Origin: Brachyspira suanatina
GTDB taxonomy: Bacteria; Spirochaetota; Brachyspiria; Brachyspirales; Brachyspiraceae
Length of the DNA stretch: 64,000 nt
NCBI RefSeq assembly: GCF_001049755.1
Contig: NZ_CVLB01000001.1
Location: 976,090-1,040,089, forward strand
Direction: 5' to 3'
Made by a program: the position numbers and the translations under genes. Shown one piece after another: positions 45,953 through 55,256 of the stretch. The stretch's first letter is position 1. Each line of letters begins with the position of its first letter. The notes under the pieces are model-generated. The model was not told where the DNA came from, made no database searches, and was given only the letters and a program-made list of their open reading frames with translations.

Positions 45953-47368
45953 ATGATTTTAGATTTGAATAAAACTTATATAAAAGTATTGAAAAAACAG
46001 AATATATTAATTTTAGGAGCTACTGTAAGAAGCGGAGTAAGTATTGCTAATACTCTATATGATATTAACAGAACTTTTAATGTTAATATCAAATATGCTT
46101 TAAGCGATAGTAAAACAGAAGAACAACTTAAAGATAGTATAGAAGCATTAAAAGATAAAGATGTTAAATTATTTTTCGGTAATCAGGATATATCTATTTT
46201 GGATAATATTACTTTGATAATAATTTCACCGGGTATTCCCCATACTATACCTATAGTTGAAGAAGCTAAAAGAAGAAATATAAAAATTATAGGTGAAATT
46301 GAATTTGCTTATAATTTTCTTCCTAATAGAAATTATATCGCAGTAACAGGAACAGATGGAAAAACTACTACTGTTACATTAGTGCATGATATAATAAAAT
46401 CATATAAAAAAGCAAGACTTCTTGGTAATGTCGGCAACACTTTTTCAAAAGAGATTGAAACTATAGAGCCTGATGAAGATATTATATTAGAGCTTTCAAG
46501 TTTTCAATTAGAGACAGTTGAAAAATTTCATGCTCATATAGCTGCTGTATTAAATATAGCTGAAGATCATCTTGACAGATATAAAGATATTGAAGATTAT
46601 TTCAATACAAAAAAGAATATAACTATTAATCAAAATAAAAATGATTTTTTAATACTCAATTATGATAATATATATACTAACATTTGGTATAATGAGCTTA
46701 ATGGTAATTCTAAAATGAAGCTTCTTACATTTTCTTTAAAAAGTAAATTTGCTACAATATATTATAATGAAGAAGATGAATGTATATATTATGAAAATGA
46801 AAAATTATTTTCCATAGCTAATAGAAAAGTTATAGGTAAACATAATATAGCTAATATATTGGCGGCAGTTTTAATATGTTTAAAAGATGATATACCGGTA
46901 GATTATATAGAAAAAGCTGTGAATAATTTTAAAGGAATAGAACATAGAGTTGAGTTAGTTGCAACAATTAACGGAGTAAAATATGTTAACGATTCAAAAG
47001 CCACATCAATGAATTCTGTAATGAGTGCCTTAAAATCTTTTGATAAGGATATTATTCTCATAATGGGCGGAAGAAATAAAAATATAGATTTTACTCATCT
47101 AAATAATATTATAAATGCTAGAGTAAAAAAGCTTATACTTATGGGAGAAGCGGCAAATGCTCTTTCAGATATGCTTCATTTTGAAAATAAAATTATAGTT
47201 AAAGATTTGACAGATGCTTTCAATTATGCTTCAGCTATATCAATAAATGGAGATACTGTTTTATTATCACCAGGCTGTACTAGCTTTGATATGTTCAAAA
47301 ATTATGAGGATAGAGGAAAATATTTCAAGAGTTTGGTGTATAAACTTAGTGAAATTTCTAAAGAATAA
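45953..47368 (+). CDS. murD: UDP-N-acetylmuramoylalanine--D-glutamate ligase
   Basis: Adds D-glutamate to UDP-MurNAc-L-Ala in peptidoglycan synthesis, in the cytoplasm. The 471-residue length from the ATG at 45953 is normal. The ATP site is VTGTDGKTTTV near residue 122. ELSSFQLE, NIAEDHLDRY, NDSKATSMNSVMSAL and LSPGCTSFDMF are typical MurD motifs. A TTG at 45938 would add five residues but has no better ribosome site. No other mur genes are close. Confidence 0.95.
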   Translation: MILDLNKTYIKVLKKQNILILGATVRSGVSIANTLYDINRTFNVNIKYALSDSKTEEQLKDSIEALKDKDVKLFFGNQDISILDNITLIIISPGIPHTIPIVEEAKRRNIKIIGEIEFAYNFLPNRNYIAVTGTDGKTTTVTLVHDIIKSYKKARLLGNVGNTFSKEIETIEPDEDIILELSSFQLETVEKFHAHIAAVLNIAEDHLDRYKDIEDYFNTKKNITINQNKNDFLILNYDNIYTNIWYNELNGNSKMKLLTFSLKSKFATIYYNEEDECIYYENEKLFSIANRKVIGKHNIANILAAVLICLKDDIPVDYIEKAVNNFKGIEHRVELVATINGVKYVNDSKATSMNSVMSALKSFDKDIILIMGGRNKNIDFTHLNNIINARVKKLILMGEAANALSDMLHFENKIIVKDLTDAFNYASAISINGDTVLLSPGCTSFDMFKNYEDRGKYFKSLVYKLSEISKE

Positions 47369-47477
47369 TTTGATAATTTAATGTAATTATTTCATTTTTA
47401 TATTTGAATATTTTTTAAAATTATTATAGAATTAATGTTTAATAATAAAGAAAAATATTTAAGTTAACAATAAAAAT

Positions 47478-49295
47478 ATGGCTAAAAGTATTATAAATAT
47501 AGTTAATATATCAAAAAGATTTGTTCATAAAGTATTGCTTGATAACGTCAATCTTCTTATAGAGGAAAAATCTAAAATAGGAATGATTGGAAGAAATGGA
47601 GCAGGAAAGACTACACTTTTGAAGATTCTTATGGGACTTGAAGAGGCTGATGACGGAGAAGTAATATTTTCAGATGATGTAAGAATAGGATATCTTCGTC
47701 AGCAGGGTGATTTTGATGATAATGAAAAGGTAATAGATTATCTTACAAGAGTTACAGGAAGAGAATCTTGGAAATGCTCTAAAATAGCAAGCAGATTCGG
47801 AATAGATCATATAAAAGTTAATAATAATTTAGGAAGTTTATCTAGCGGATATAGAATGAGAGTTAAACTTTCTGAGATGATGCTTTATGATCCTAATTTT
47901 TTAATATTAGATGAACCTTCAAACTTTTTGGATTTAAATACATTAATAGATTTAGAAAATTTTTTAACAGATTATAATGGAGGTTTTTTAATAGTTTCGC
48001 ATGATAGGGAATTCTTAAAAACAACATGCGAAAAAACTATTGAAATGGAAAATTCAAAAATAACATATTTTCCAGGAAATATAGAAGATTATTTTGAATA
48101 CAAAGAAGAAAAAGAATATACAATAAAAAAATATAATAAAAATATAGAGGAGAGAAAGGCACATTTAGAGAGATTTGTAGAGAGATTCAGATATAAAGCC
48201 ACTAAAGCAAAAGCTGTACAATCCCGTATAAAGCAAATAGAAAAATTAAAAACAATAGAAATTAATCACCCAGCAAAGAATGTAAGAATAAAACTTCCAG
48301 AAGTTCCTGAAAAGAAAGGTTTTGCTCTTATATCTGATGATTTGGCAGTTGGATATGGAGATAAAATAGTTGCTAAAAGCGGAAGAATAGAAATACCAAG
48401 AGGAAGCAGAGTAGCGGTGCTTGGACAAAATGGTGAAGGTAAAACTACATTTTTAAGAACTATAGCTGGGAGACTTAATCCTGTATCAGGTGCTTATAAT
48501 TATTCTTATGGTATAAAGATAGCATATTTTGGTGAGGATACTTATAAAAATGTAACTTCTAATGATACAGTATTATCTTATTTAAAGAAGAATGCTAAGC
48601 AGGAATTATTAACTCAGGAACTTTTAACTCTTTTAGGAAGTTTCTTATTTTCAGGCGATGATGTTAATAAAGATGTAAAAGTATTAAGCGGAGGAGAGAT
48701 GGCTAGACTATCACTTCTTGCTGCCATCACTCAATGTGCTGATGTACTTATATTGGATGAGCCTACTAACCATTTAGATTTTGAAACAGTTGAGGCACTT
48801 GCTAATTCTTTGAGAGATTATGGCGGAACGATATTCTTTACTTCGCATGATAGAACTTTTGCTAGTTTACTTGCTGATACAATTATAGAAGTTAAAGATA
48901 AAAAGCTTTCTCTTTATTCTGGAGATTATGAGGCTTATGTTTATAGGGTAAGGCTTGATGCTTTAGAAGAGGAAGAAAAAGAATTAGAGTATCAAAATAA
49001 AAATAATGCTAAAGAAAACATCAGTAATGATGATAAAAACAGTAACAATTATGAAGAGAGAAAAAAAATTAGAAACAGACTTTCAAGATGTGAGTCTTTG
49101 CTTAAAAAACATGAAAAACAAATAGAAGATTATAAAAAAGAAGAAGCTGAAATATTGAAGTTTTTTGAAACATCTGTAAATTATGATGATGAAAAAAGTA
49201 AAAGGCTTTTGGAAGTAAAAAAACTAATAGAAGAAACAGAGAATGAATGGCTTTTAGTTAATGAAGAGATAGATAATATAAAAACTTTGTTATAA
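47478..49295 (+). CDS. ABC-F family ATPase
   Basis: A 605-residue soluble protein with two ATPase domains and no membrane helix. Domain 1 has GRNGAGKTTLLKIL near residue 38 and LSSGYRMRVKLSEMM, then ILDEPSNFLDL. The linker carries the charged coiled coil (YKEEKEYTIKKYNKNIEERK and RFVERFRYKATKAKAVQSRI). Domain 2 has GQNGEGKTT, LSGGEMARLSLLAA and ILDEPTNHLDF. A C-terminal coiled coil of about 90 residues resembles the Uup type. ABC-F proteins act on the ribosome. The exact subfamily, housekeeping or resistance, is not certain. Confidence 0.9.
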   Translation: MAKSIINIVNISKRFVHKVLLDNVNLLIEEKSKIGMIGRNGAGKTTLLKILMGLEEADDGEVIFSDDVRIGYLRQQGDFDDNEKVIDYLTRVTGRESWKCSKIASRFGIDHIKVNNNLGSLSSGYRMRVKLSEMMLYDPNFLILDEPSNFLDLNTLIDLENFLTDYNGGFLIVSHDREFLKTTCEKTIEMENSKITYFPGNIEDYFEYKEEKEYTIKKYNKNIEERKAHLERFVERFRYKATKAKAVQSRIKQIEKLKTIEINHPAKNVRIKLPEVPEKKGFALISDDLAVGYGDKIVAKSGRIEIPRGSRVAVLGQNGEGKTTFLRTIAGRLNPVSGAYNYSYGIKIAYFGEDTYKNVTSNDTVLSYLKKNAKQELLTQELLTLLGSFLFSGDDVNKDVKVLSGGEMARLSLLAAITQCADVLILDEPTNHLDFETVEALANSLRDYGGTIFFTSHDRTFASLLADTIIEVKDKKLSLYSGDYEAYVYRVRLDALEEEEKELEYQNKNNAKENISNDDKNSNNYEERKKIRNRLSRCESLLKKHEKQIEDYKKEEAEILKFFETSVNYDDEKSKRLLEVKKLIEETENEWLLVNEEIDNIKTLL

Positions 49296-49314
49296 TATTT
49301 AATGGAGGATATAA

Positions 49315-50895
49315 ATGAGGATTTTTAAAAATGCTAAAATTTATTCTATGGACAGAAATGATAGTATCTATGAATCTTTAGCAGTTGATAATGGAAGAAT
49401 AGCTTTTGCCGGTACTAATGAAGAAGTAGCAAAAAAGTTTCCTAATGCTGATGATATAATCGATTTGGAAGGTAAAACAGTTGTTCCAGGATTTAATGAT
49501 AGCTGTGTTAATTTTGTTGAATACGCTCGTTTTAATACGATGCTTGATTTAAGCAAATGTATGTCTATAAGAGAAGTATTAGATTTAGCTCAAAATGCAC
49601 AAAAATATGAAGGCTGGATAATAGGATGGGGATGGAATCAGGATTATTTTGAAGAAAAAAGAATGCTCACCAAAAATGATTTGGATAATATATCAAAAGA
49701 ATATCCTGTTGCATTCAGAAGATGCTGCGGTGAAATGATAGTTGCAAATAGCAAGGCTCTTGAAATCTGCGGTATTACAGAAGAAATGAAATCTGATAGT
49801 ATAGATTTTGAAAACGGGCTTATAAGTTCTAAAGATATGATATTAATATTATCAAAAATAAAATCATTAGAAATAGATACTCTTAAATCAATAATATTAG
49901 ATACTCAAGAGGCTTTTTTCAAAATGGGAATTACTTCAGTTCAAACAGATGATTTGAGAAGTTTGCCTGATTTTGATTATAGAAAAATTATAGATGCCTA
50001 TCAAAAATTGCATAGAGAGAAAAAATTAAAAATAAGAGTATGCGAACAGGCCCAGTTTATTAATAAAAAAGATATAGATGCTTTTAGAGATTATTACTAT
50101 TATCAATATATTAATGATGAGAGATTTAAAGTAGCCCGTATAAAGCTTGTTATAGACGGAGGTATAGGTTCAAGAACAGCATTGCTAAGAGAAGATTATA
50201 ATGATGCTCAAGGTTTTAGAGGAGTTTCTCAGTATACTCAAGAAGATCTTGATGAATTGGTTTCTTATGCTAATAGTTTAGATTATTCTTTAGCTATACA
50301 GGCTACAGGAGACGGTGCTATAGATATGGCATTAAATTCAATAGAAAAAATCAAAAATACAAAAGATTTTAAATATAGAAGAAATGGTTTGATATATGCG
50401 CAGATAACTGATAAAAAATTATTTGAAAGAATGAAAGAATTAAATGTAGGTATATATTATCAGCCTATATTCCTTCACTATGATATGCATATAATTGAAG
50501 AGAGAGTAGGTAAAGAAAAAGCTTCTACTTGTTATGCATATAAAACAGCTAAGGATATGGGAGTTCATATTGGATTTGGATCATCTGGACCTGTTGATGG
50601 TATTAGTGTTATGGAAGGTATACATTGTGCTGTTAATAGAGAGGATTTAAACGGATGGCCTGAAAATGGATGGATTTCTCAAGAAAAACTTACAGTTAAA
50701 GAGGCAGTTTATTTGTATACTATGGGAAGTGCATATATGTCATCTGAAGATAATATAAAAGGCAGTATTGAAGAAGATAAATTAGCTGATTTTGTAGTTT
50801 TAGATAGAGATATATTTGAAATTGATACTAAAGAAATAAAAGATATTAAGATATTAAAAACTATAATTGACGGAGATATAGTTTATAGTGCCTGA
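49315..50895 (+). CDS. Amidohydrolase-family (YtcJ-like) protein lacking the metal ligands
   Basis: 526 residues with the layout of YtcJ-like amidohydrolases: a short beta domain (MRIFKNAKIYSMD), VVPGF near residue 57, GWIIGWGWNQ near 102, VIDGGIGSRTALLREDY near 278, and a C-terminal LADFVVLDRDIF. The usual metal ligands are missing: PGFxDSHxH has become PGFNDSCVNF; CGH before VANSKAL has become CGE; HAxGD has become QATGD; EHAQ has become IYAQ; GSDxPV has become GSSGPV. It is intact, with GGAGG before its ATG, but very likely does not bind the zinc its relatives use. It follows the ABC-F gene by 19 nt. Confidence 0.85.
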   Translation: MRIFKNAKIYSMDRNDSIYESLAVDNGRIAFAGTNEEVAKKFPNADDIIDLEGKTVVPGFNDSCVNFVEYARFNTMLDLSKCMSIREVLDLAQNAQKYEGWIIGWGWNQDYFEEKRMLTKNDLDNISKEYPVAFRRCCGEMIVANSKALEICGITEEMKSDSIDFENGLISSKDMILILSKIKSLEIDTLKSIILDTQEAFFKMGITSVQTDDLRSLPDFDYRKIIDAYQKLHREKKLKIRVCEQAQFINKKDIDAFRDYYYYQYINDERFKVARIKLVIDGGIGSRTALLREDYNDAQGFRGVSQYTQEDLDELVSYANSLDYSLAIQATGDGAIDMALNSIEKIKNTKDFKYRRNGLIYAQITDKKLFERMKELNVGIYYQPIFLHYDMHIIEERVGKEKASTCYAYKTAKDMGVHIGFGSSGPVDGISVMEGIHCAVNREDLNGWPENGWISQEKLTVKEAVYLYTMGSAYMSSEDNIKGSIEEDKLADFVVLDRDIFEIDTKEIKDIKILKTIIDGDIVYSA

Positions 50896-50920
50896 TATTG
50901 TTTAATGTCATATTGTTAAT

Positions 50921-50957
50921 AAAAAGGATTTAACATTAATTGTTAAATCCTTTTTTA
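50921..50957 (+). terminator. Terminator after the amidohydrolase-like gene
   Basis: AAAAGGATTTAACA pairs with TGTTAAATCCTTTT around TTAAT, followed by TT. Confidence 0.85.
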
Positions 50958-50984
50958 TATGGTGTAAAATTTAATAATACAACA

Positions 50985-51025
50985 ATAAAATGAGAAAATA
51001 AAATAAATTTATTTGCTCATTTTAT
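50985..51025 (-). terminator. Terminator after cdsA
   Basis: On the minus strand ATAAAATGAG pairs with CTCATTTTAT, with AAATAAA and TTTATTT nested inside. The T tail is weak. Confidence 0.6.
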
Positions 51026-51054
51026 GGGTAGGTAATAATAATAAAATACTTATA

Positions 51055-51960
51055 TCATTGTAGTAGTAAAAATACATAATATGATATTGGGGCAGTAAGT
51101 ATTACGCTGTCAAATATATCGAATACTCCGCCATGACCTGGAAACAATTTACTTGAATCTTTAGTGTCATACATTCTTTTTATAAGACTTTCACCCATAT
51201 CACCTAGAAATCCTGTTAATGTGAATATTACAGTTAATAACATTAATTGAGGAAAAGAGAAATTAGGTATATTTTTTCCTAATAAATAAGTTAAATATCC
51301 ATTTGAATATAGAAAATAATATAATATTGAAAGAGGTATTGTGAATATAAACATACCTACTAAACCTTCATAACTTTTATTAGGGGAAGCACTATTGGAT
51401 AATTTATGCTTACCAAATTTTCTTCCTATGATATATCCTCCGGTATCACTAAACCAAGCGCATAGCATAATAAATACTATGTAATATTTTCCGCTAGGCA
51501 TAAAACGCATAAGAGATATATGCCATACTCCTAAACCAACATATATAAAGCAGAAAACAGCGGTTAATATGGCTCTTCCTTTTTCTTCAAATGTTGATAC
51601 ATGAACTTTAAACATATTAATGATAAATAGTATAGCTATCAAAGCAAAAACCATTACCAATGATAAATCCATAGAAGGATGTTTAGTTTCTACTATTTTA
51701 TATAGATTGGAGAAATCGCCTTTAAATACATTTACATCGCATATAGTTATGATATATCCTAATACCATAGCTATCATAGTTGCTACAACTGTTCTTAAAT
51801 TCTTTTGTCTATGTACCTTGGCCATATAAAATATCTCTGAGGCACTTAGAATAGATATAGCCAATATTGCTATATGAAATAAAAATATAACTTTATCATA
51901 AAACATTACTATGAGAAATAATGGTAATGTTACGGCTACAGATATAAGCCTTTTCTTCAT
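51055..51960 (-). CDS. cdsA: Phosphatidate cytidylyltransferase
   Basis: Makes CDP-diacylglycerol from phosphatidic acid and CTP at the inner membrane, for phospholipid synthesis. 301 residues with about eight hydrophobic segments. The family signature runs from CAWFSDTGGYIIGRKFGKHK to GDMGESLIKRMYDTKDSSKL, then PGHGGVFDIFDS near the C-terminus, where many relatives have LDRFDS. It is the last gene of frr-uppS-cdsA, 5 nt after uppS. Confidence 0.94.
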   Translation of the reverse strand: MKKRLISVAVTLPLFLIVMFYDKVIFLFHIAILAISILSASEIFYMAKVHRQKNLRTVVATMIAMVLGYIITICDVNVFKGDFSNLYKIVETKHPSMDLSLVMVFALIAILFIINMFKVHVSTFEEKGRAILTAVFCFIYVGLGVWHISLMRFMPSGKYYIVFIMLCAWFSDTGGYIIGRKFGKHKLSNSASPNKSYEGLVGMFIFTIPLSILYYFLYSNGYLTYLLGKNIPNFSFPQLMLLTVIFTLTGFLGDMGESLIKRMYDTKDSSKLFPGHGGVFDIFDSVILTAPISYYVFLLLQ

Positions 51961-51965
51961 AATTT

Positions 51966-52688
51966 TTATAGACCTCCATATCTTCTATTTCTGTTTGAGT
52001 ATTCTTCTATAGCTTTTTTGAAATTTTCTTTAGAAAAATCCGGCCATAATATATCTGTAAAATATAATTCACTATATGAAGCCTGATACATTAAGAAATT
52101 ACTTAATCTATATTCTCCTGATGTTCTTATTAAGAAATCAGGGTCTGGTATGTTTTTGGTATATAAATAATTTTGAATAAAATTTTCATCAATACTTTCT
52201 ATATCTATTTTGCTGTTTATTGCATCATAGCATATATTTTTTAAAGCATTTTTCAATTCATCTCTAAAACCATAATTCAAAGCTAAAATAACAGTAAGTA
52301 TTGGATTTTTGCATTTTTCAAGAGTTTCTTTTTCTGTTTCTTCTATTGTTTCTATAGTATCTTTTGGAAATGCAGAAATATCGCCTATATGTTTAACTAA
52401 AATATTATTTGAAATAAGCCTTTTAATTTCTTTTTTATAGAATTCTTTTAAAAGTTTAAATAATGCTTTTTTCTCTTCTTCCGGTCTTTTCCAATTTTCT
52501 GTTGAAAATGCATATAAAGTTAAATATTTTATATTAAGTTCACAGCAGGCTTCTACTATATTAATAACATTTTCGCTTCCAGCTCTATGTCCAAAACTTC
52601 TGCTCTTATTATGTAATTTAGCCCATCTTCCATTGCCATCCATGATTATAGCAACATGTTCAGGTATATTCGGCTCATCAGTAATCAT
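51966..52688 (-). CDS. uppS: Undecaprenyl pyrophosphate synthase (isoprenyl transferase)
   Basis: Builds the C55 lipid carrier used for peptidoglycan and surface polymers, in the cytoplasm at the membrane. 240 residues is standard. HVAIIMDGNGRWAK near residue 10 holds the catalytic Asp. LTLYAFSTENWKRP and RTSGEYRLSNFLMYQASYSE near 195 are conserved. It starts 4 nt inside the end of frr and ends 5 nt before cdsA. Confidence 0.96.
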   Translation of the reverse strand: MITDEPNIPEHVAIIMDGNGRWAKLHNKSRSFGHRAGSENVINIVEACCELNIKYLTLYAFSTENWKRPEEEKKALFKLLKEFYKKEIKRLISNNILVKHIGDISAFPKDTIETIEETEKETLEKCKNPILTVILALNYGFRDELKNALKNICYDAINSKIDIESIDENFIQNYLYTKNIPDPDFLIRTSGEYRLSNFLMYQASYSELYFTDILWPDFSKENFKKAIEEYSNRNRRYGGL

Positions 52689-53233
52689 ATAGTGTCTAAT
52701 TCTTTTTCTTTTGTAGTGATCATTTCATCTATTTTTTTGATGTATGAATCTGTATCATTTTGTATTTTTTTCTCTTGAGATTTTGATTCATCTTCAGTTA
52801 TAGTTTTATCTTTTAATTCTTTTTTGATTTTATCATTTTCATCTCTTCTTATGTTTCTCACGGCAATTTTTGCTTCTTCGCCTCTATGTCTAACACCTTT
52901 TTTTAGCTCTTCTCTTCTTTCTTTGGTAAGTTCTGGTACTACTATTCTTATGTTTCCGCCGTCATTAAAAGGATTGAAACCTAAATCAGCTTTTAATATA
53001 GCTTTTTCTATGTCACTAACTAAACCTTTATCGAATGGCTGTATCATGATAGTTCTTGAATCTGGTGTAGAAACGTTGCCTACTTGTTTCAATGGCATGC
53101 TGCTTCCATAAGCCTCTACTTTTACCCCGTCCAATATAGAAGCATTAGCTCTTCCTGTTCTTATACCTTTTAAATCATTTTGTAAACTTGAAACTGCTTT
53201 TTCCATTCTATCTTTATATGATTCTTTTGACAT
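52685..53233 (-). CDS. frr: Ribosome recycling factor
   Basis: Releases ribosomes from mRNA after termination, with EF-G. 182 residues is standard. RTGRANASILDGVKVEAYGS, then PLKQVGNVSTPDSRTIMIQP, and LTKERREELKKGVRHRGEEA are conserved. AGAGG precedes the ATG. It is the first gene of frr-uppS-cdsA. pyrH, a common neighbour, is elsewhere. Confidence 0.97.
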   Translation of the reverse strand: MSKESYKDRMEKAVSSLQNDLKGIRTGRANASILDGVKVEAYGSSMPLKQVGNVSTPDSRTIMIQPFDKGLVSDIEKAILKADLGFNPFNDGGNIRIVVPELTKERREELKKGVRHRGEEAKIAVRNIRRDENDKIKKELKDKTITEDESKSQEKKIQNDTDSYIKKIDEMITTKEKELDTI

Positions 53234-53349
53234 AGATAAAAACCTCTTTAATTTAAAATAATTTATTTAGTAGATTATAATTTAATATAATACTATTGTC
53301 AAGTTAATTCTTTATTTATAAATTCTGATAGCATTTGTTCACTTTATAA

Positions 53350-53414
53350 TTGACAAAGATTGTAAAATATATACACTCAATATCATTAATTTTTTATATA
53401 TAATGAGTGTATAT
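53350..53414 (+). promoter_or_regulatory. Promoter with an inverted repeat spanning the start codon of a small gene
   Basis: TTGACA (53350-53355) and TACACT (53372-53377), 16 nt apart, form a plausible promoter. ATATACACTCA (53369-53379) and TGAGTGTATAT (53404-53414) are perfect 11-bp inverted arms. The left arm covers the -10 box and the right arm reaches the ATG at 53413. It could be an operator or an RNA hairpin hiding the start site. Confidence 0.5.
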
Positions 53415-53580
53415 GAAAAGTGTATTAGAGATCTATGAAGAATTTAAAAATAAAATGAATTTGTTTGATAAATTAAAGAATTGTAGATTATTATATCTAG
53501 GAAAAAAATATTTACTTAATTATAATTATAAAAAAGCAATAGAAGTTTTTATTAGATTAAAAGATTTATATATCAATTAA
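53413..53580 (+). CDS. Small hypothetical protein, TPR-like
   Basis: A 55-residue frame, MKSVLEIYEEFKNKMN at the start and LGKKYLLNYNYKKAIEVFIR near the end. The second half resembles one TPR helix pair. There is no good ribosome site, the start lies inside an inverted repeat, and the following 220 bp to the DUF523 gene hold no recognisable feature. It may be the remnant of a longer TPR gene, a real small protein, or chance. Confidence 0.35.
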   Translation: MKSVLEIYEEFKNKMNLFDKLKNCRLLYLGKKYLLNYNYKKAIEVFIRLKDLYIN

Positions 53581-53801
53581 GTATTTATGCCTAGTATTTC
53601 TTATTATAAATAAGATGAATATAAAGAATTCATAAAAGCATTTTTTAAAAAAGAATTAAAAAAGAACATATTAATAATAATATCAAATTTATCAAACATT
53701 AATGCAATTTATTTTTTTAATAAAAAAATAATTTTCTATCTTCTATACAAATAAAATTATTTTTAGTATATAATATTAAGATAAACTATGAGAGAGAATT
53801 T

Positions 53802-54239
53802 ATGAATGTGTTGGTCAGTGCATGTTTATTAGGATTGAAATGCCGATATGACAGCAATGATAATAAATCTAATGAACTTCTAAAAGTTATATCTATGGGG
53901 TATAACTTAATCCCTGTATGCCCCGAACAGCTCGGAGGTCTTTCTACTCCTAGAAAACCTGCTGAAATTATTGACGGCAGAGTCATCAATATTAATAATG
54001 AAGATGTAACAGAAAATTTTCTTAATGGAGCTAATGAAGTATTAAAACTAGCAAAACTATATAAAATAGAATTAGCTATATTAAAAGAGAGGAGTCCTTC
54101 TTGCGGTTTTGGTAAAATATATGATGGAACTTTTAGTAAAATGGTTATAAATGGTAATGGTATATGTGCTGATTTGCTTTATAATAATGGAGTAAAAATT
54201 ATAGGAGAGAGTGGGATAAAAGAATATTTTGGATTATAA
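53802..54239 (+). CDS. DUF523 family protein
   Basis: A 145-residue soluble protein. NVLVSACLLGLKCRYDSND at the start, PVCPEQLGGLSTPRKPAEI and LKERSPSCGFGKIYDGTF are the three conserved Cys-containing blocks of DUF523 (YbbK-type). The conserved Cys residues suggest metal or Fe-S binding, but the role is unknown. GAGAG lies before the ATG. Confidence 0.9.
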   Translation: MNVLVSACLLGLKCRYDSNDNKSNELLKVISMGYNLIPVCPEQLGGLSTPRKPAEIIDGRVININNEDVTENFLNGANEVLKLAKLYKIELAILKERSPSCGFGKIYDGTFSKMVINGNGICADLLYNNGVKIIGESGIKEYFGL

Positions 54240-54243
54240 TATA

Positions 54244-54271
54244 TTGAATTATTTATTTTATCTTATATAAT
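54244..54271 (+). promoter_or_regulatory. Promoter of the manA gene group, possible leaderless start
   Basis: TTGAAT (54244-54249), a 16-nt spacer, TATAAT (54266-54271), then 6 nt to the manA ATG at 54278. No Shine-Dalgarno sequence fits between. Confidence 0.6.
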
Positions 54272-54277
54272 TATACT

Positions 54278-55255
54278 ATGTATTTATTAGAATTTAATGA
54301 AATAATAAAAGAAGTTATTTGGGGCGGAAATTCTCTGGTTTCAGTATATTCGAAACCTTTTGATAAAAATAAAACTATAGGCGAAAGCTGGGAAATTTGC
54401 GATTTGCCTAATGATAATAATATAGTATCTAATGGTGAGCTTAAAGGAAAAACTTTGTCTTATTTAGTAAAAGAATATGGTTCTGAACTTTTAGGAACAA
54501 AGTGTAAAGATGATTATTTTCCTTTGCTTATAAAACTTATAGATGCAAAAGATAAATTATCAATACAAGTTCACCCAGATGAAGAATATGCTAATAAAAG
54601 ACATAACAAACATGGTAAGAATGAAATGTGGTATGTTATGGAAACTTATGGTGATGCAAAACTTCTTATAGGTCTTAAAGAAAATATTTCAAAAGAAGAT
54701 TTAAAAAATTCTTTGAATAACAATAAAAATATAGAAAATATGTTCAATTATTTTGACATAAAGAAAGGTGATGCTTTCTATATACCTAGCGGATGCATAC
54801 ATGCTATACTTGGCAATGCTGTTATAGCTGAGATACAGACACCTAGCGATGTAACTTATAGACTTTATGATTGGAATAGATTGGATAAAAATGGTAAATT
54901 TAGGGAGCTTCATATAGAAGATTCATTTAATGTTATAAAAGATATTAATGCTTTCAATTTAAAATCTGATAAAAAGAATAGTTTTAAAGATGAAAAACTA
55001 GAAATTAATACAGTGTTTTCTAATGAATATTTCACAGTAGAGGAATATACTATAAATAAAACCTATTCTTCAAAGACTAATGGGGAAAGTTTTGAAATAA
55101 TTATTGTTTTAGAAGGAAAAGGTTATATAGAATCAAATATTACTGATAATATTATCGAACTTAATGCTGGTAAAACAGTTTTAATTCCAGCTAGTTTAGG
55201 TGATTATTACATTAAAACATATGATATTATAAAAATTTTGAGGGTAACTTTATAA
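54278..55255 (+). CDS. manA: Mannose-6-phosphate isomerase, class I
   Basis: Interconverts mannose 6-phosphate and fructose 6-phosphate with zinc, in the cytoplasm. 325 residues fits the short bacterial form. LSIQVHPDEEYA and GKNEMWYVME near residue 110 carry zinc ligands, and FYIPSGCIHAI holds another His. It is the first gene of a tight same-strand set; mlaF starts 1 nt after its stop. The promoter lies 6 nt before the ATG, so translation may begin without a leader. Confidence 0.94.
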   Translation: MYLLEFNEIIKEVIWGGNSLVSVYSKPFDKNKTIGESWEICDLPNDNNIVSNGELKGKTLSYLVKEYGSELLGTKCKDDYFPLLIKLIDAKDKLSIQVHPDEEYANKRHNKHGKNEMWYVMETYGDAKLLIGLKENISKEDLKNSLNNNKNIENMFNYFDIKKGDAFYIPSGCIHAILGNAVIAEIQTPSDVTYRLYDWNRLDKNGKFRELHIEDSFNVIKDINAFNLKSDKKNSFKDEKLEINTVFSNEYFTVEEYTINKTYSSKTNGESFEIIIVLEGKGYIESNITDNIIELNAGKTVLIPASLGDYYIKTYDIIKILRVTL

Positions 55256-55256
55256 T

